This document shows positions 8,814-18,372 of a stretch of 64,000 nt of DNA, piece by piece (positions within the stretch are counted from its first letter, which is position 1; each line of letters starts with the position of its first letter). A program made the position numbers and the translations under genes. Origin of the DNA: Chryseobacterium arthrosphaerae (lineage in GTDB: Bacteria; Bacteroidota; Bacteroidia; Flavobacteriales; Weeksellaceae); contig NZ_MAYG01000001.1 in NCBI RefSeq assembly GCF_001684965.1, positions 434,001-498,000 of the forward strand, read 5' to 3'. Under the pieces are notes generated by a model, which saw nothing but the letters and a program-made list of their open reading frames with translations, did not search any database and was not told where the DNA came from.

Positions 8814-9383
8814 ATGAAAAGAATGATTATCGCTTCCTTATTTTTAATCATAGCGTGTAAGGAGGAGAAGAAGGAGAGTACAACAACGGCAGAACCTGAA
8901 ATTCAGCAGGTAAAAGAAAAAGTAGTTTTGAATACTGCAGCAGCACCGGATAATGATTCAGGAGAAGCTAAAAAGTGGCTGGAGAAGAGTATTGTAGAAT
9001 ATTTTAAATCAGATCTTGTGGGGCAGGACAAAAATATGGAGAAAATGACCACGAAAGACTATTATGATTATAAAACCGATGCCACAAATGTAGATCTTGA
9101 TATAGACGGAAGCCTTACTGAAAAAGAATTTAAAGACAAATGGAAAAACAAATTCAATACAGATAAAGCCGGAATCGGGATCGGGTTTCTTATCCCTGCG
9201 CAGGATTGGAACAAAATTGAAGTGGAAAGCTGTGAATTGAAATCCTCTTCAAAAGATGACTATACCTTTAATGTAGTGCTGAAAGATGAGGGCTTTAAAG
9301 CTGAATATCCATCAGTAATAAAAGTAGTCAAAGAAAACAGAGGCTTTCTGATTGCAGATGTACTGCAGGATGAACCGAAATAA
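8814..9383 (+). CDS. Hypothetical lipoprotein
   Basis: A 189-aa protein with a short lipoprotein signal (MKRMIIASLFLIIAC, lipid Cys15), then a charged linker and a mixed alpha/beta domain from about residue 45. The domain (KKWLEKSIVEYF at its start, later FLIPAQDW) looks like small secreted domains of the DUF3828/NTF2-like type, but I do not recognise a family with confidence. It sits 59 bp after glycosylasparaginase and 15 bp before cutC and is probably co-transcribed with them. Confidence 0.75.
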   Translation: MKRMIIASLFLIIACKEEKKESTTTAEPEIQQVKEKVVLNTAAAPDNDSGEAKKWLEKSIVEYFKSDLVGQDKNMEKMTTKDYYDYKTDATNVDLDIDGSLTEKEFKDKWKNKFNTDKAGIGIGFLIPAQDWNKIEVESCELKSSSKDDYTFNVVLKDEGFKAEYPSVIKVVKENRGFLIADVLQDEPK

Positions 9384-9398
9384 AATTAAACAGATACA

Positions 9399-10061
9399 AT
9401 GTCAAAAATAGAAATAGCATGCTTTAATCCGGAATCGGCAATCATCGCTTTTGAGAACGGAGCAGACAGAATCGAATTATGTGACGGGCTGAGTGAGGGA
9501 GGAACAACTCCGGGTTTTGAAACCACCAGACAGCTTCGTGAGAAAATCAACATTCCGATTTTTGTCATGATTCGTCCAAGAGGAGGAGACTTTACGTATT
9601 CTGAATCTGAATTGGAACAGATGAAAAAAGATCTGGTTCAATTGAAATCCTTAAACGTAGATGGCTTTGTGTTTGGAATCCTGAATGAAAATGATGAGGT
9701 GGATATAGCGCAAAACAAAGCTTTGGTAGAACTGGCTGCACCGTTTCAATGTACATTTCATAGGGCATTCGACCGGGCAAAAAATCTGGAAGATTCTTTA
9801 GAAAAAGTAATAGAATGCGGTTTTACAACCATCCTTACTTCAGGTCAGAAGCCTAACGTATCAGAAGGGAAAGAGAATCTGAAAAAACTGGTTGAGCTTT
9901 CTGACGGCAGAATAGAAATTCTGGTAGGAGGCGGACTTCGATCTTCGAATATCGAAGAACTGAGAGCTTTCACCAATGCAGGATATTTCCATTCTTCAGC
10001 CATTACGGATGGTGGTGCTTTTGCCAATCCTGCTGAGGTTGTTGCCCTGAAGAATAAATAA
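9399..10061 (+). CDS. cutC: CutC family protein
   Basis: A 220-aa TIM-barrel protein. The N-terminal motif (IEIACFNPESA, then GADRIELCDGLSEGGTTPG) and IRPRGGDF near residue 52 are the CutC signature. CutC was named for copper homeostasis in E. coli, but a direct copper role is disputed and the biochemical activity is unknown. The gene lies 15 bp after the lipoprotein gene. In this neighbourhood of carbohydrate genes a sugar-related role is possible, but that is inference only. Confidence 0.92.
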   Translation: MSKIEIACFNPESAIIAFENGADRIELCDGLSEGGTTPGFETTRQLREKINIPIFVMIRPRGGDFTYSESELEQMKKDLVQLKSLNVDGFVFGILNENDEVDIAQNKALVELAAPFQCTFHRAFDRAKNLEDSLEKVIECGFTTILTSGQKPNVSEGKENLKKLVELSDGRIEILVGGGLRSSNIEELRAFTNAGYFHSSAITDGGAFANPAEVVALKNK

Positions 10062-10331
10062 ACTAGAATTACCCTTCACTTTGTCATTCTAAGAATAGTG
10101 AGGAATAGTAAAATGATTGGAATGAATAGAATTATTTAACGCAAAGTTTTTTGATAATTGCAGCCTGACTTCTAAGTGAGTAAAGAAAAAGTGACATTGT
10201 CGCTGAAGAAGCTGAAAGTAAAGCGTCCGCTTAGAAAGAATCAATTCCATTGATTTCCCCCTTTGCTGCCTTAAAAATATAACATAAAGTAAATAAATAT
10301 GGAATTCATAGAATCGTAAACAAACTTATTA
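10062..10331. other. Intergenic region with a dispersed short motif
   Basis: 270 bp without a gene. The only structure seen is a 21-base segment at 10265-10285 (ending CTTAAAAATATAACAT) that recurs with two changes at 43534-43554, another gene-poor stretch. No clear promoter box or hairpin was found. Confidence 0.4.
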
Positions 10332-12800
10332 ATGAATAAAACTATCCTTTTTGCTTTCATTTTCATTCAGACATTTATTGCCGCCCAGTCTTCGGAAAAG
10401 AACCTGTCTTCTGAAAACTGGCAGTTCAGAAATTCAAAAGATCAGCACTGGCTTCCCGCAAAAGTACCGGGGACTGTTCATCTGGATCTGATGAATAATA
10501 AAGCGATTCCTGACCCTTTTAAAGATGAAAATGAGAAGAAAGTACAATGGATAGAAAATGAGGATTGGCACTATCAGACCCATTTCAGTATTTCTCAGAA
10601 AGAACTGGAAAACCAGCATGCCAACCTGGTATTCAACGGACTGGATACTTTTTCAGAGATTTATCTGAATGGAAAACTGCTGAAAAAAACAGATAATATG
10701 TTCAGGAAGTGGGAAATTCCGGTGAAAAATTTGCTGAGAAAAGGGGATAATGAACTGAAAATTACATTCAGATCTGCGGTGGAAGAAGGAAAAAAACGGG
10801 CTAAGCAGGTTCCGTTCACAATGCCGGAGTCGCCGAGAAGTTTTGTAAGAAAAGCACAGTATCAGTTTGGATGGGATTGGGGTCCGAGACTGGTAACGGC
10901 AGGAATCTGGAAGGATGTAAAAATTGAATTCTGGAATACTGCCAGGATTGAAACCATTAAGATTGAACAAAAAAAATTATCCGGTAAAAGTGCCGATTTA
11001 TATATTCATACTTCAATTTTGGCTGAAAAAGAAGGAAAGTATACTTTTAGAATTAATGATAAGGCGAATACGGTTCAGCTAAAAAAAGGAAACAACCGGC
11101 TGGCTATTCCTTTTACCATTCGGAATCCGAAACTGTGGCAGCCTAACGGATGGGGGGAAGCATTTCTTTATGATATGAAATTTTCACTTCAGAATGCCTC
11201 GGAAATACTTTCTGCCCAAACATTGAAATTGGGGTTAAGAACAATAGAGCTGGTACAGGAAAAAGATGCCGGAGGAAAATCGTTTTATTTTAAAGTGAAT
11301 GGAAACCCTGTCTATATTAAGGGAACCAACTGGATTCCGGCAGATAGTTTTTCACCAAGAATAACCAAAGGAAAATATCAGAAGCTGATCAGGGATGCCA
11401 AAGAGGCCAATATGAATATGATTCGTATCTGGGGCGGAGGAATTTATGAAGATGATGAGTTCTACAAAGCCTGTGATGAAAACGGAATTCTGGTATGGCA
11501 GGACTTTATGTTTGCAGGAAGCTTTTATCCGGGAGACGAAACGTTTTTAGCCAATGTAAAAGAAGAAGTGAAAGATCAGGTCAGCAGGCTTCAGAATCAC
11601 CCTTCAATCGCTTTATGGTGCGGAAATAACGAAATAGATGAAGCCATTGTCAACTGGGGATATCAGAAACAGTTCAAATATTCAAAAAATGATTCCCTCC
11701 AGGTTTGGAAAGATTATAAAAAGCTGTTTCATGAGGTGATTCCCCGTACCTTAAAAGAAAATCTTACGGCAGATAAAAATATCTATTGGCCCAGCTCTCC
11801 CTCTATCGGATGGGGCCATAAGGAAAGCCTTACAGAAGGAGATTCCCATTACTGGGGCGTGTGGTGGGGCGAACAGCCATTTGAAATTTATAACGAAAAA
11901 GTAGGACGGTTCATGTCTGAATATGGCTTTCAGGGAATGCCGACGCTTGCAACCACAAAAACTATGTTTTCAGGAGTTCCGGACCTGAGCTTACAGAATG
12001 CAACCATAAAAGCTCACGAAAAGCATGCGAGAGGCTGGGAGATTATCAATGAATATATGAAGCGGGATTATAACGTTCCTGCAGACTTTGTGAAATACAA
12101 TTATGTTTCCCAGTTATTACAGGCCCGTGGGATGCAGATTGCGATTGAAGCCCACCGTCGTGCAAAACCATACAATATGGGGACTTTATATTGGCAGCTT
12201 AATGACTGCTGGCCGGTGGTTTCATGGTCTTCTATTGATTACCTCGGAAATTGGAAAGCTTTCCATTATCAGGCAAAAAGAAGCTTTGAACCTCTGCTGA
12301 TATCCGTTGCAGAAACAGAAAAAGCTTATGATATTTACTTTATTAATGATTTAATGAATGCTGTATCAGCAACTTCAGGGGTAGAGCTGTTAGATTTTGA
12401 CGGTAATTTTCTGTGGGGAATAGATGCAGCAGATATGATAAAGGCCAATTCCAGTGAGAAGCACTTTGAAATTTCAAAAACAGAATTTGCAAAATTTGAT
12501 TTATCAAAAGCGGTATTGAAAATGTATGTTAAGAATGGATCTCTGCACCAGGAAAAGTTATTTTTCTTTAAAAAACCAAAAGATTTAAAGCTTACCAAAC
12601 CGGATATTACAATTAAAAAAATATCCCCGACGGAAATCGAAGTTTCAGCCGATGTTTTCGCAAAAGATGTCTATCTGGTAGGAGATACGCATTTCAGTGA
12701 TAATTTCTTTGATCTTCTTCCCAAAACTTCGAAAAGGATTACCCTTTCAAAATCTTTGGAAAACATAGAAGTGATGAGCCTTTGGGATACCGGAAATTAA
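10332..12800 (+). CDS. Beta-mannosidase, glycoside hydrolase family 2
   Basis: An 822-aa exported enzyme with a Sec signal (cleavage after AAQ at residue 19). The N-terminal jelly-roll runs from about 20 to 200, an Ig-like domain from 200 to 310, and the TIM barrel from about 310. The acid/base Glu434 is in WCGNNEID and the nucleophile Glu530 is in FMSEYGFQ, as in family 2 mannosidases. QFGWDWGP (178-185) is a typical beta-mannosidase segment. It would release terminal beta-mannose, including the core Man-beta-GlcNAc of N-glycans. Its place 270 bp after cutC and glycosylasparaginase supports that reading. Confidence 0.93.
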   Translation: MNKTILFAFIFIQTFIAAQSSEKNLSSENWQFRNSKDQHWLPAKVPGTVHLDLMNNKAIPDPFKDENEKKVQWIENEDWHYQTHFSISQKELENQHANLVFNGLDTFSEIYLNGKLLKKTDNMFRKWEIPVKNLLRKGDNELKITFRSAVEEGKKRAKQVPFTMPESPRSFVRKAQYQFGWDWGPRLVTAGIWKDVKIEFWNTARIETIKIEQKKLSGKSADLYIHTSILAEKEGKYTFRINDKANTVQLKKGNNRLAIPFTIRNPKLWQPNGWGEAFLYDMKFSLQNASEILSAQTLKLGLRTIELVQEKDAGGKSFYFKVNGNPVYIKGTNWIPADSFSPRITKGKYQKLIRDAKEANMNMIRIWGGGIYEDDEFYKACDENGILVWQDFMFAGSFYPGDETFLANVKEEVKDQVSRLQNHPSIALWCGNNEIDEAIVNWGYQKQFKYSKNDSLQVWKDYKKLFHEVIPRTLKENLTADKNIYWPSSPSIGWGHKESLTEGDSHYWGVWWGEQPFEIYNEKVGRFMSEYGFQGMPTLATTKTMFSGVPDLSLQNATIKAHEKHARGWEIINEYMKRDYNVPADFVKYNYVSQLLQARGMQIAIEAHRRAKPYNMGTLYWQLNDCWPVVSWSSIDYLGNWKAFHYQAKRSFEPLLISVAETEKAYDIYFINDLMNAVSATSGVELLDFDGNFLWGIDAADMIKANSSEKHFEISKTEFAKFDLSKAVLKMYVKNGSLHQEKLFFFKKPKDLKLTKPDITIKKISPTEIEVSADVFAKDVYLVGDTHFSDNFFDLLPKTSKRITLSKSLENIEVMSLWDTGN

Positions 12801-12948
12801 AAAAGATTAAACTCAATGCAAAAACTATCACATCTGAGTACATTCCAATACCTTTGTGTGTTTGCAGGAATTCTACCCAAAAAAATATAAATTTTACCTT
12901 TCCAACTGAAAAATCAGCCGTAAATTTGCAGCATATTTCTTTACAGTT

Positions 12949-13857
12949 ATGGTAAATTTTGTTCTGATTGCAGTGTGCATTGTGGCAGGGATGGTATTCA
13001 AAGCAACAAAATCTATCCACCCGGATGCTCACAAAGGTATCAATACCTGGATTCTTTATCTTGCTCTTCCGGCCGTTTCCTTTAAATACCTGCCAAAAGT
13101 ACAATGGACAACAGAAATGCTGTTCCCGATTGTGGCTACCTTCCTGATCTCTGTTTTCTGCTTCTTTTTTATGATGTTTTACAGTAAAAGTAAAGGATAT
13201 TCAAGGCGCTCCAGAAGTACTCTGGAATTGGCAAGCGGTTATAGCAATACTTCTTTCATCGGTTTTCCCCTTATCAGCGCTTTTTATGGGGAAGGATTAT
13301 TAAGCATTGCCATTATCTGTGACCAGACCATGTTTTTTGCCCTTTCTACGCTAGGAATAATTGCCGCTGTAAAAGGAGGCAGCAAATCAGGAAAGGTGAG
13401 TGCTCTGTTTATTTTAAAAAGACTGATCACTTTTCCGCCATTAATAGGGTGTATCTCAGCTTTGGTGTTGTCACAGTTTATTGATTTTACGGTTGCAGAG
13501 CCGTTCTTTGATAAGTTGGCTGCTACAGTGAGCCCGCTGGCCTTATTTTCAGTAGGGTTGCAGCTGAAATTTAACGGATGGAAAAAGCTGATTCCGCAGA
13601 TGTCGATGTCAATGCTTTACAAGCTGATTCTGGCGCCGGCAATCGTTGTAGGGTTAGCTTTGTTGTTTAAGATCAAAGGTGATGTTGCCAAAATCACGGT
13701 ATTTGAAGCGGCAATGCCAACGCTGGTGACTTCAAGTATCATTGCAGAACAGTTCAGATTAAACACAAAACTGACCAACCTGATCATCGGGGTCAGCATT
13801 ATCGTAGGATTTTTTACATCAGCATTTTGGTATAAAATTACCGAGCTGCTTTTTTAG
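12949..13857 (+). CDS. AEC-family transporter (auxin efflux carrier-like)
   Basis: A 302-aa membrane protein with about ten hydrophobic segments in two five-helix repeats. The first repeat holds ASGYSNTSFIGFPL, the conserved N-x-x-F-x-G-x-P region of the AEC/BASS-like fold. Bacterial members move malonate, malate or other small organic anions; the substrate here is not evident. It stands alone, 148 bp after the beta-mannosidase, and a 358-bp gap follows. Confidence 0.88.
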   Translation: MVNFVLIAVCIVAGMVFKATKSIHPDAHKGINTWILYLALPAVSFKYLPKVQWTTEMLFPIVATFLISVFCFFFMMFYSKSKGYSRRSRSTLELASGYSNTSFIGFPLISAFYGEGLLSIAIICDQTMFFALSTLGIIAAVKGGSKSGKVSALFILKRLITFPPLIGCISALVLSQFIDFTVAEPFFDKLAATVSPLALFSVGLQLKFNGWKKLIPQMSMSMLYKLILAPAIVVGLALLFKIKGDVAKITVFEAAMPTLVTSSIIAEQFRLNTKLTNLIIGVSIIVGFFTSAFWYKITELLF

Positions 13858-14215
13858 CCACAAAAGGCACAAAAGTTTTTTAAACACTTAAGTTATTTAA
13901 AGTGAAAAGCTTTGCGCATAGAAGTACACATCAGTTTTAAAACCTTCGGTTTTTTATTGTTTACCTCTTTTGTAAATCATACGGATTTGTCATTCCGATA
14001 GGATTACTCCTTTATCTTAGCTGAGTGAAACGCCTTTGCGAACGAAAACACAGAGCATTGTATATCCGTTGTGAATGTTGCGTTATTCTTGCCTGAATGG
14101 AAATAGTAAGAAGATTTACCGTCATCATTTTCACTGAACCCTAAAGCCAAAAGAAATTCCTGCAAAGTTGCAGTTTTCTGAAGAAAGATCTAATTTTACA
14201 CTTTAAATATTTCTC
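13858..14215. other. Gene-poor region upstream of priA
   Basis: 358 bp with no supported gene. A small hairpin (AAAACC-TTC-GGTTTT at 13939-13953, followed by T residues) could end the transporter transcript. No recognisable promoter consensus was found near priA. The rest looks like ordinary A+T-rich spacer with short fragments of low complexity. Confidence 0.4.
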
Positions 14216-16660
14216 TTGCAATACGCTCAAATTGTTTTACCACTGAATTTAAAAGGATCTTTTACCTATAAAGTTCCTGAAGAACTGATGTCTGAGATCC
14301 AGCCCGGGATGAGAGTGCTCGTTCCGTTTGGAGGAAAGAAAATCTATACCGGAATTGTATTTGAACTTCACGATAATGCTCCGGAAAGTTTTGTGGCAAA
14401 GGAAGTGATCAGTATGCTGGATGATCAACCTATTCTTCCGGAAGAACAGCTTCGTTTCTGGAGCTGGCTTTCTGATTATTACCTGTGCGGGCTTGGAGAA
14501 ATTTATCGCTTTGCCTTTCCTTCGTCTTTAAAGCTGGAAAGTGAAACGTATTTAAAACTGAAACCGGGAGCGGTAGTTGATTTTGAAAATCTGGATGTGA
14601 ATGAAATGTATCTGATCCAGGCACTGGAAGTGCGTCAGCTGATTAATCTGACAGATATTGAAGCATTCATTCCCAAAAAAGATATTATCAAAACGATCAA
14701 TTCTCTGATCGATCTGCAATACATTGAAATTGATGAGAAAATTGCTGAGAAATATAAAGCCAAAGAAGTGGCCTATGTCAGGATCAATGATGAGGTCTTG
14801 CAGCAGAACCTTCCGGATATCCTGATCAGGCTGAATAAAGCAAGAAAACAGAAGGACCTTTTCCTTGCGATTCTTGAAAAGCAGACAGAACATCCTGAAA
14901 TTCCTATCAAAAAAGCCGAACTGTTTGAAGATGGCTATTTCGGAAGCTCTCATTTTAAACCTCTTGCAGATAAAGGCCTGGTAGAGGAATACTATATGCA
15001 GAAAGACAGGATTGAGAGCTATGAAGGAGAGCTTGAAGAGCTTGAAGAACTCTCTGAACAGCAGAAAACCGCTAAATCTGAAATAGATGAAGCCTTTGAA
15101 GAAGGTAAAAATGTACTGCTTCACGGGGTGACTTCTTCCGGGAAAACCCATATTTATCTGGAGAAAATAGACGAATGCATCAGATCCGGAAAGAACGTCC
15201 TGTTTCTCCTTCCTGAAATTTCGCTCACCAAACAGATTACCCAACGGCTGGAGAAGAAATACGGAAGACAGCTTGGATTTTACCATCAGAAGCTCACGGA
15301 TTTCGAAAAGGTGGAAGTATGGAGAAGAATCAGACAGAATGATATCCGTATTCTGATCGGGACCCGTAATGCCCTGTTTCTGCCTTATCAGAACTTAGGA
15401 TTGATCGTGGTAGATGAAGAGCACGATTCCGCATACAGACCGAGAGAAGTTTCTCCTTATTTCAATGCTAAAGATTCGGCATTGGTTTTGGGCGGATTTT
15501 ATAAGGCCGGAGTTATTTTAGGCTCTGCAACCCCTTCCGTTGAAAGCTATTACAGGGCAAGAAAAGATAAGATGAAATATGTTTTCCTGGATGAAAGGTT
15601 CGGGAATGTGAGCCTGCCGGAATACGAGCTGATCAATTTTAAGGAAGCACAGGATTCCAAAAAAGTCTCCGGAAATTTTTCTTCAAGGCTTATTGAGGAA
15701 ATGAAAAAGACGGTGGATGATCATAATCAGGTGATTGTGCTTCACAACCGCCGGGGTTACGCCAATGTTGTGGAATGCGAAAGCTGTGGTTACGTGAATT
15801 ACTGTTCCAACTGTGATGTGGTGATGACCTATCATAAAGCAGCCAATGAAATGAAATGCCATTACTGCGGGCAAAGAGCCTCAAAACCGAAAACCTGTCC
15901 GAAATGTCATTCTGAAAACCTGAATGAAAGAGGTGTGGGAGTAGAGCAGATTCATGAGGAAGTTTCCAAATTATTCCCGGATCATGAGGTAGACAGGATG
16001 GATGTGGATTCCATGCGCAAGAAATTTGCCTACGAAAAGCTCTACGAAAAAATAGAAGAAAGAGAAACGGATATTGTGGTAGGCACACAGATGATTTCCA
16101 AAGGACTTGATTTTGACCATATTGAGCTGGTAGCCATTCCGAAAGCTGATTCTCTTCTGTATGTGCAGGATTTCAGAGCGGAAGAAAGAGCTTATCAGCT
16201 GATCACGCAGGTTTCAGGAAGAGCGGGAAGGGTTTCCGGAAAAGGAAAGATCCTGATTCAGACGTATAATCCTGATCATTCCGTATTTCAGCTGATCAAG
16301 ATGAATAACCCGGCGAAGATCTATAAATATATCCTTACAGAACGCCAGAAATTCCATTATCCGCCGTTTACCAAACTGATTATGATTGAGCTGAAGCACA
16401 GAAAAGAAGATAAAACAGACCGTGCTTCGCAGTTTCTGGGTTCCATCTTAAGAAAATACCTTCCGGAAGATTGTGTTTTAGGACCCGAAAGAGCCCAGAT
16501 TGCCAGGCTGAATAATTTATATCAGTTCCAGATTATGCTTAAACTGCCCCGTGGTAAAAACTATGAAAAGTTCAAGAATATGGTTTTGATAAGTTTGAAA
16601 GAATTTGATGAAATCACTGCATATCAAAGCATTAAAAAAGATGTTTTTGTGGATTTTTAA
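14216..16660 (+). CDS. priA: Primosomal protein N' (replication restart helicase PriA)
   Basis: An 814-aa protein that reloads the replicative helicase at stalled forks. The N-terminal DNA-binding domain starts at MQYAQIVLPLN. The helicase part has Walker A GVTSSGKT (304-311) and DEEH (400-403). Eight cysteines (521, 524, 530, 533, 548, 551, 561, 564) bind two zinc ions. The start is TTG: an in-frame stop at 14204-14206 rules out anything further upstream, and no ATG occurs before the conserved first strand. The long middle linker (about 130-280) is usual in Bacteroidota. Transcribed alone. Confidence 0.95.
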   Translation: MQYAQIVLPLNLKGSFTYKVPEELMSEIQPGMRVLVPFGGKKIYTGIVFELHDNAPESFVAKEVISMLDDQPILPEEQLRFWSWLSDYYLCGLGEIYRFAFPSSLKLESETYLKLKPGAVVDFENLDVNEMYLIQALEVRQLINLTDIEAFIPKKDIIKTINSLIDLQYIEIDEKIAEKYKAKEVAYVRINDEVLQQNLPDILIRLNKARKQKDLFLAILEKQTEHPEIPIKKAELFEDGYFGSSHFKPLADKGLVEEYYMQKDRIESYEGELEELEELSEQQKTAKSEIDEAFEEGKNVLLHGVTSSGKTHIYLEKIDECIRSGKNVLFLLPEISLTKQITQRLEKKYGRQLGFYHQKLTDFEKVEVWRRIRQNDIRILIGTRNALFLPYQNLGLIVVDEEHDSAYRPREVSPYFNAKDSALVLGGFYKAGVILGSATPSVESYYRARKDKMKYVFLDERFGNVSLPEYELINFKEAQDSKKVSGNFSSRLIEEMKKTVDDHNQVIVLHNRRGYANVVECESCGYVNYCSNCDVVMTYHKAANEMKCHYCGQRASKPKTCPKCHSENLNERGVGVEQIHEEVSKLFPDHEVDRMDVDSMRKKFAYEKLYEKIEERETDIVVGTQMISKGLDFDHIELVAIPKADSLLYVQDFRAEERAYQLITQVSGRAGRVSGKGKILIQTYNPDHSVFQLIKMNNPAKIYKYILTERQKFHYPPFTKLIMIELKHRKEDKTDRASQFLGSILRKYLPEDCVLGPERAQIARLNNLYQFQIMLKLPRGKNYEKFKNMVLISLKEFDEITAYQSIKKDVFVDF

Positions 16661-16822
16661 CAATTTTTAACAAACTTTAGACTCTTTTATAAGACGGCTG
16701 TAACCTGTTATATAACAATAATTTCTACTTTTGGACGTTGATTAAGTGTTTGGCTTTTTAACGGAATGATTTAACCTGTCATTTTTTACAGAGTCAAAAA
16801 CTATAGAACAAAAAGAAGATAG

Positions 16823-18289
16823 ATGGTAAATTACAGAAAATATATTTCAAGTGCAGCGGTGTTGGCTTCCGGTTTCTTCCTGGCTCAATCTACCGTTTCT
16901 ACCGTTCTTTATTCTCAGAATTATGACAATCAGAAAAACAGTTTGAATCTGCCTTCCCCCGTTACTTCGGTGGAAAAGACTGTTTTGTCAGCAAAAGAGC
17001 TTGTAGATATTAATGTAAACACAATGATGTCGGATCCGGTGCTGAAAAATGCGCAATGGGGATTTGTTGTGTATGATCCGAAAACGAAGAAAGTGATTTC
17101 TTCGTACAATGAAAGCAGTCCACTGGTTCCTGCTTCAACGACCAAATTACTGACCACAGAAACGGCTTTAAATCTCCTTGGTGAAAACTACAGGTGGATG
17201 ACCCAGCTGGAATACTCCGGAACCGTTGATGAAACGGGAACCCTGAACGGAAACCTTTACATCGTAGGAAGCGGAGATCCTTCTTTGGGAACCAATAAGG
17301 CAGGAGCATGGTCGTACAGGGACATTATTTCAGACTTCGTAGGCGGACTTTCACGAGAGGGAATCCGAAAGGTAAATGGTGATATTATCATTCAGACAGC
17401 GCTTTTCAAAGGCAATATTTCAATGCTTCCGGAAAATGTTGTATGGTTGGAAAACAATAATTATTATCTGCCGGCCGGCACAACCCGTGGAATCAATCCT
17501 GCCAATGAAAAACTGATTGTAAAAAAAGGAGGCTTTTCTGCTGAAAAGAAATTTTTCTACGTTTCTCCTTATGCCCACCAGATGGTATACGCTGAAAAAT
17601 ATGACGGAGACGGTATCCTGACCACAAAACTCCCGGACGCACCGGCTTACCTGGCCAATTCTTTCAGAACCACCCTGGTGAAAAGCGGAATTCCGGTTAC
17701 CGGAAAAGTAACTCCAAAAATGACGGATGCAGCTCCTGAAAGCAGAAAAATGCTATCTGCCTACAAATCTCCTACTCTGGCTGATATCGTTTATTATACC
17801 AATCAGCACAGTGATAATTCATTAGCAGAAGCTTTATTAAGAACAGTAGGATTCCAGAAAATGGGAGATCAGACTTCTGAATCAGGTAGAATGGTTGTTA
17901 CGGACCACCTGAAAGAAGCCGGCTTCGATATGATGGGGCTAAATTATATGGACGGAAGCGGTCTTTCAAGAGGAAATAACGTGACTCCTATTTCTCAGGT
18001 GAAATTCCTGACTTCTTTAATGGATGAAAAGTATTACAGAGCTTATCTGACTTCTCTGCCGATCGGTGGACAGTCAGGGACTTTAAAAAGAATGTTTTTA
18101 GGGCAAGGTAACGGACAGGTATTTGCTAAAACCGGAACTCTGAATAAAGTAAAAACACTGGCAGGATATCTGAAGACCAATTCAGGTAAAACCCTTGTTT
18201 TTTCTTTAATGGTCAACAACTATTCCGGTTCGGTAGATATGGTCAAGAAAAGAATGGAAAAAATTCTTGAACCCGCACTGGATCTCTGA
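16823..18289 (+). CDS. dacB: D-alanyl-D-alanine carboxypeptidase/endopeptidase (PBP4)
   Basis: A 488-aa class C penicillin-binding protein that trims or cuts peptidoglycan cross-links in the periplasm. A Sec signal covers residues 1-22. The three catalytic motifs are STTK (Ser105-Lys108), SDN (330-332) and KTG (436-438). The roughly 220-residue insert between the first two motifs is typical of the PBP4 group. A strong hairpin terminator (18318-18348) follows, so it is not co-transcribed with the next gene. Confidence 0.94.
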   Translation: MVNYRKYISSAAVLASGFFLAQSTVSTVLYSQNYDNQKNSLNLPSPVTSVEKTVLSAKELVDINVNTMMSDPVLKNAQWGFVVYDPKTKKVISSYNESSPLVPASTTKLLTTETALNLLGENYRWMTQLEYSGTVDETGTLNGNLYIVGSGDPSLGTNKAGAWSYRDIISDFVGGLSREGIRKVNGDIIIQTALFKGNISMLPENVVWLENNNYYLPAGTTRGINPANEKLIVKKGGFSAEKKFFYVSPYAHQMVYAEKYDGDGILTTKLPDAPAYLANSFRTTLVKSGIPVTGKVTPKMTDAAPESRKMLSAYKSPTLADIVYYTNQHSDNSLAEALLRTVGFQKMGDQTSESGRMVVTDHLKEAGFDMMGLNYMDGSGLSRGNNVTPISQVKFLTSLMDEKYYRAYLTSLPIGGQSGTLKRMFLGQGNGQVFAKTGTLNKVKTLAGYLKTNSGKTLVFSLMVNNYSGSVDMVKKRMEKILEPALDL

Positions 18290-18317
18290 AAATATTTTGT
18301 TTTATATATTATTACAG

Positions 18318-18348
18318 CCTTTTAATCATTGATTAAAAGGTTTTTTTT
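18318..18348 (+). terminator. Rho-independent terminator of dacB
   Basis: A perfect 10-bp stem (CCTTTTAATC with GATTAAAAGG) around an ATT loop is followed by eight T residues. Confidence 0.85.
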
Positions 18349-18372
18349 ATATTTGATTAAATATTTCGAAGT

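Noticed and set aside
14552..15286. Long open frame on the minus strand opposite priA (about 244 codons)
   Set aside because: It is an antisense shadow of priA; the translation is rich in Phe and Ile with no domain, and priA is certain.
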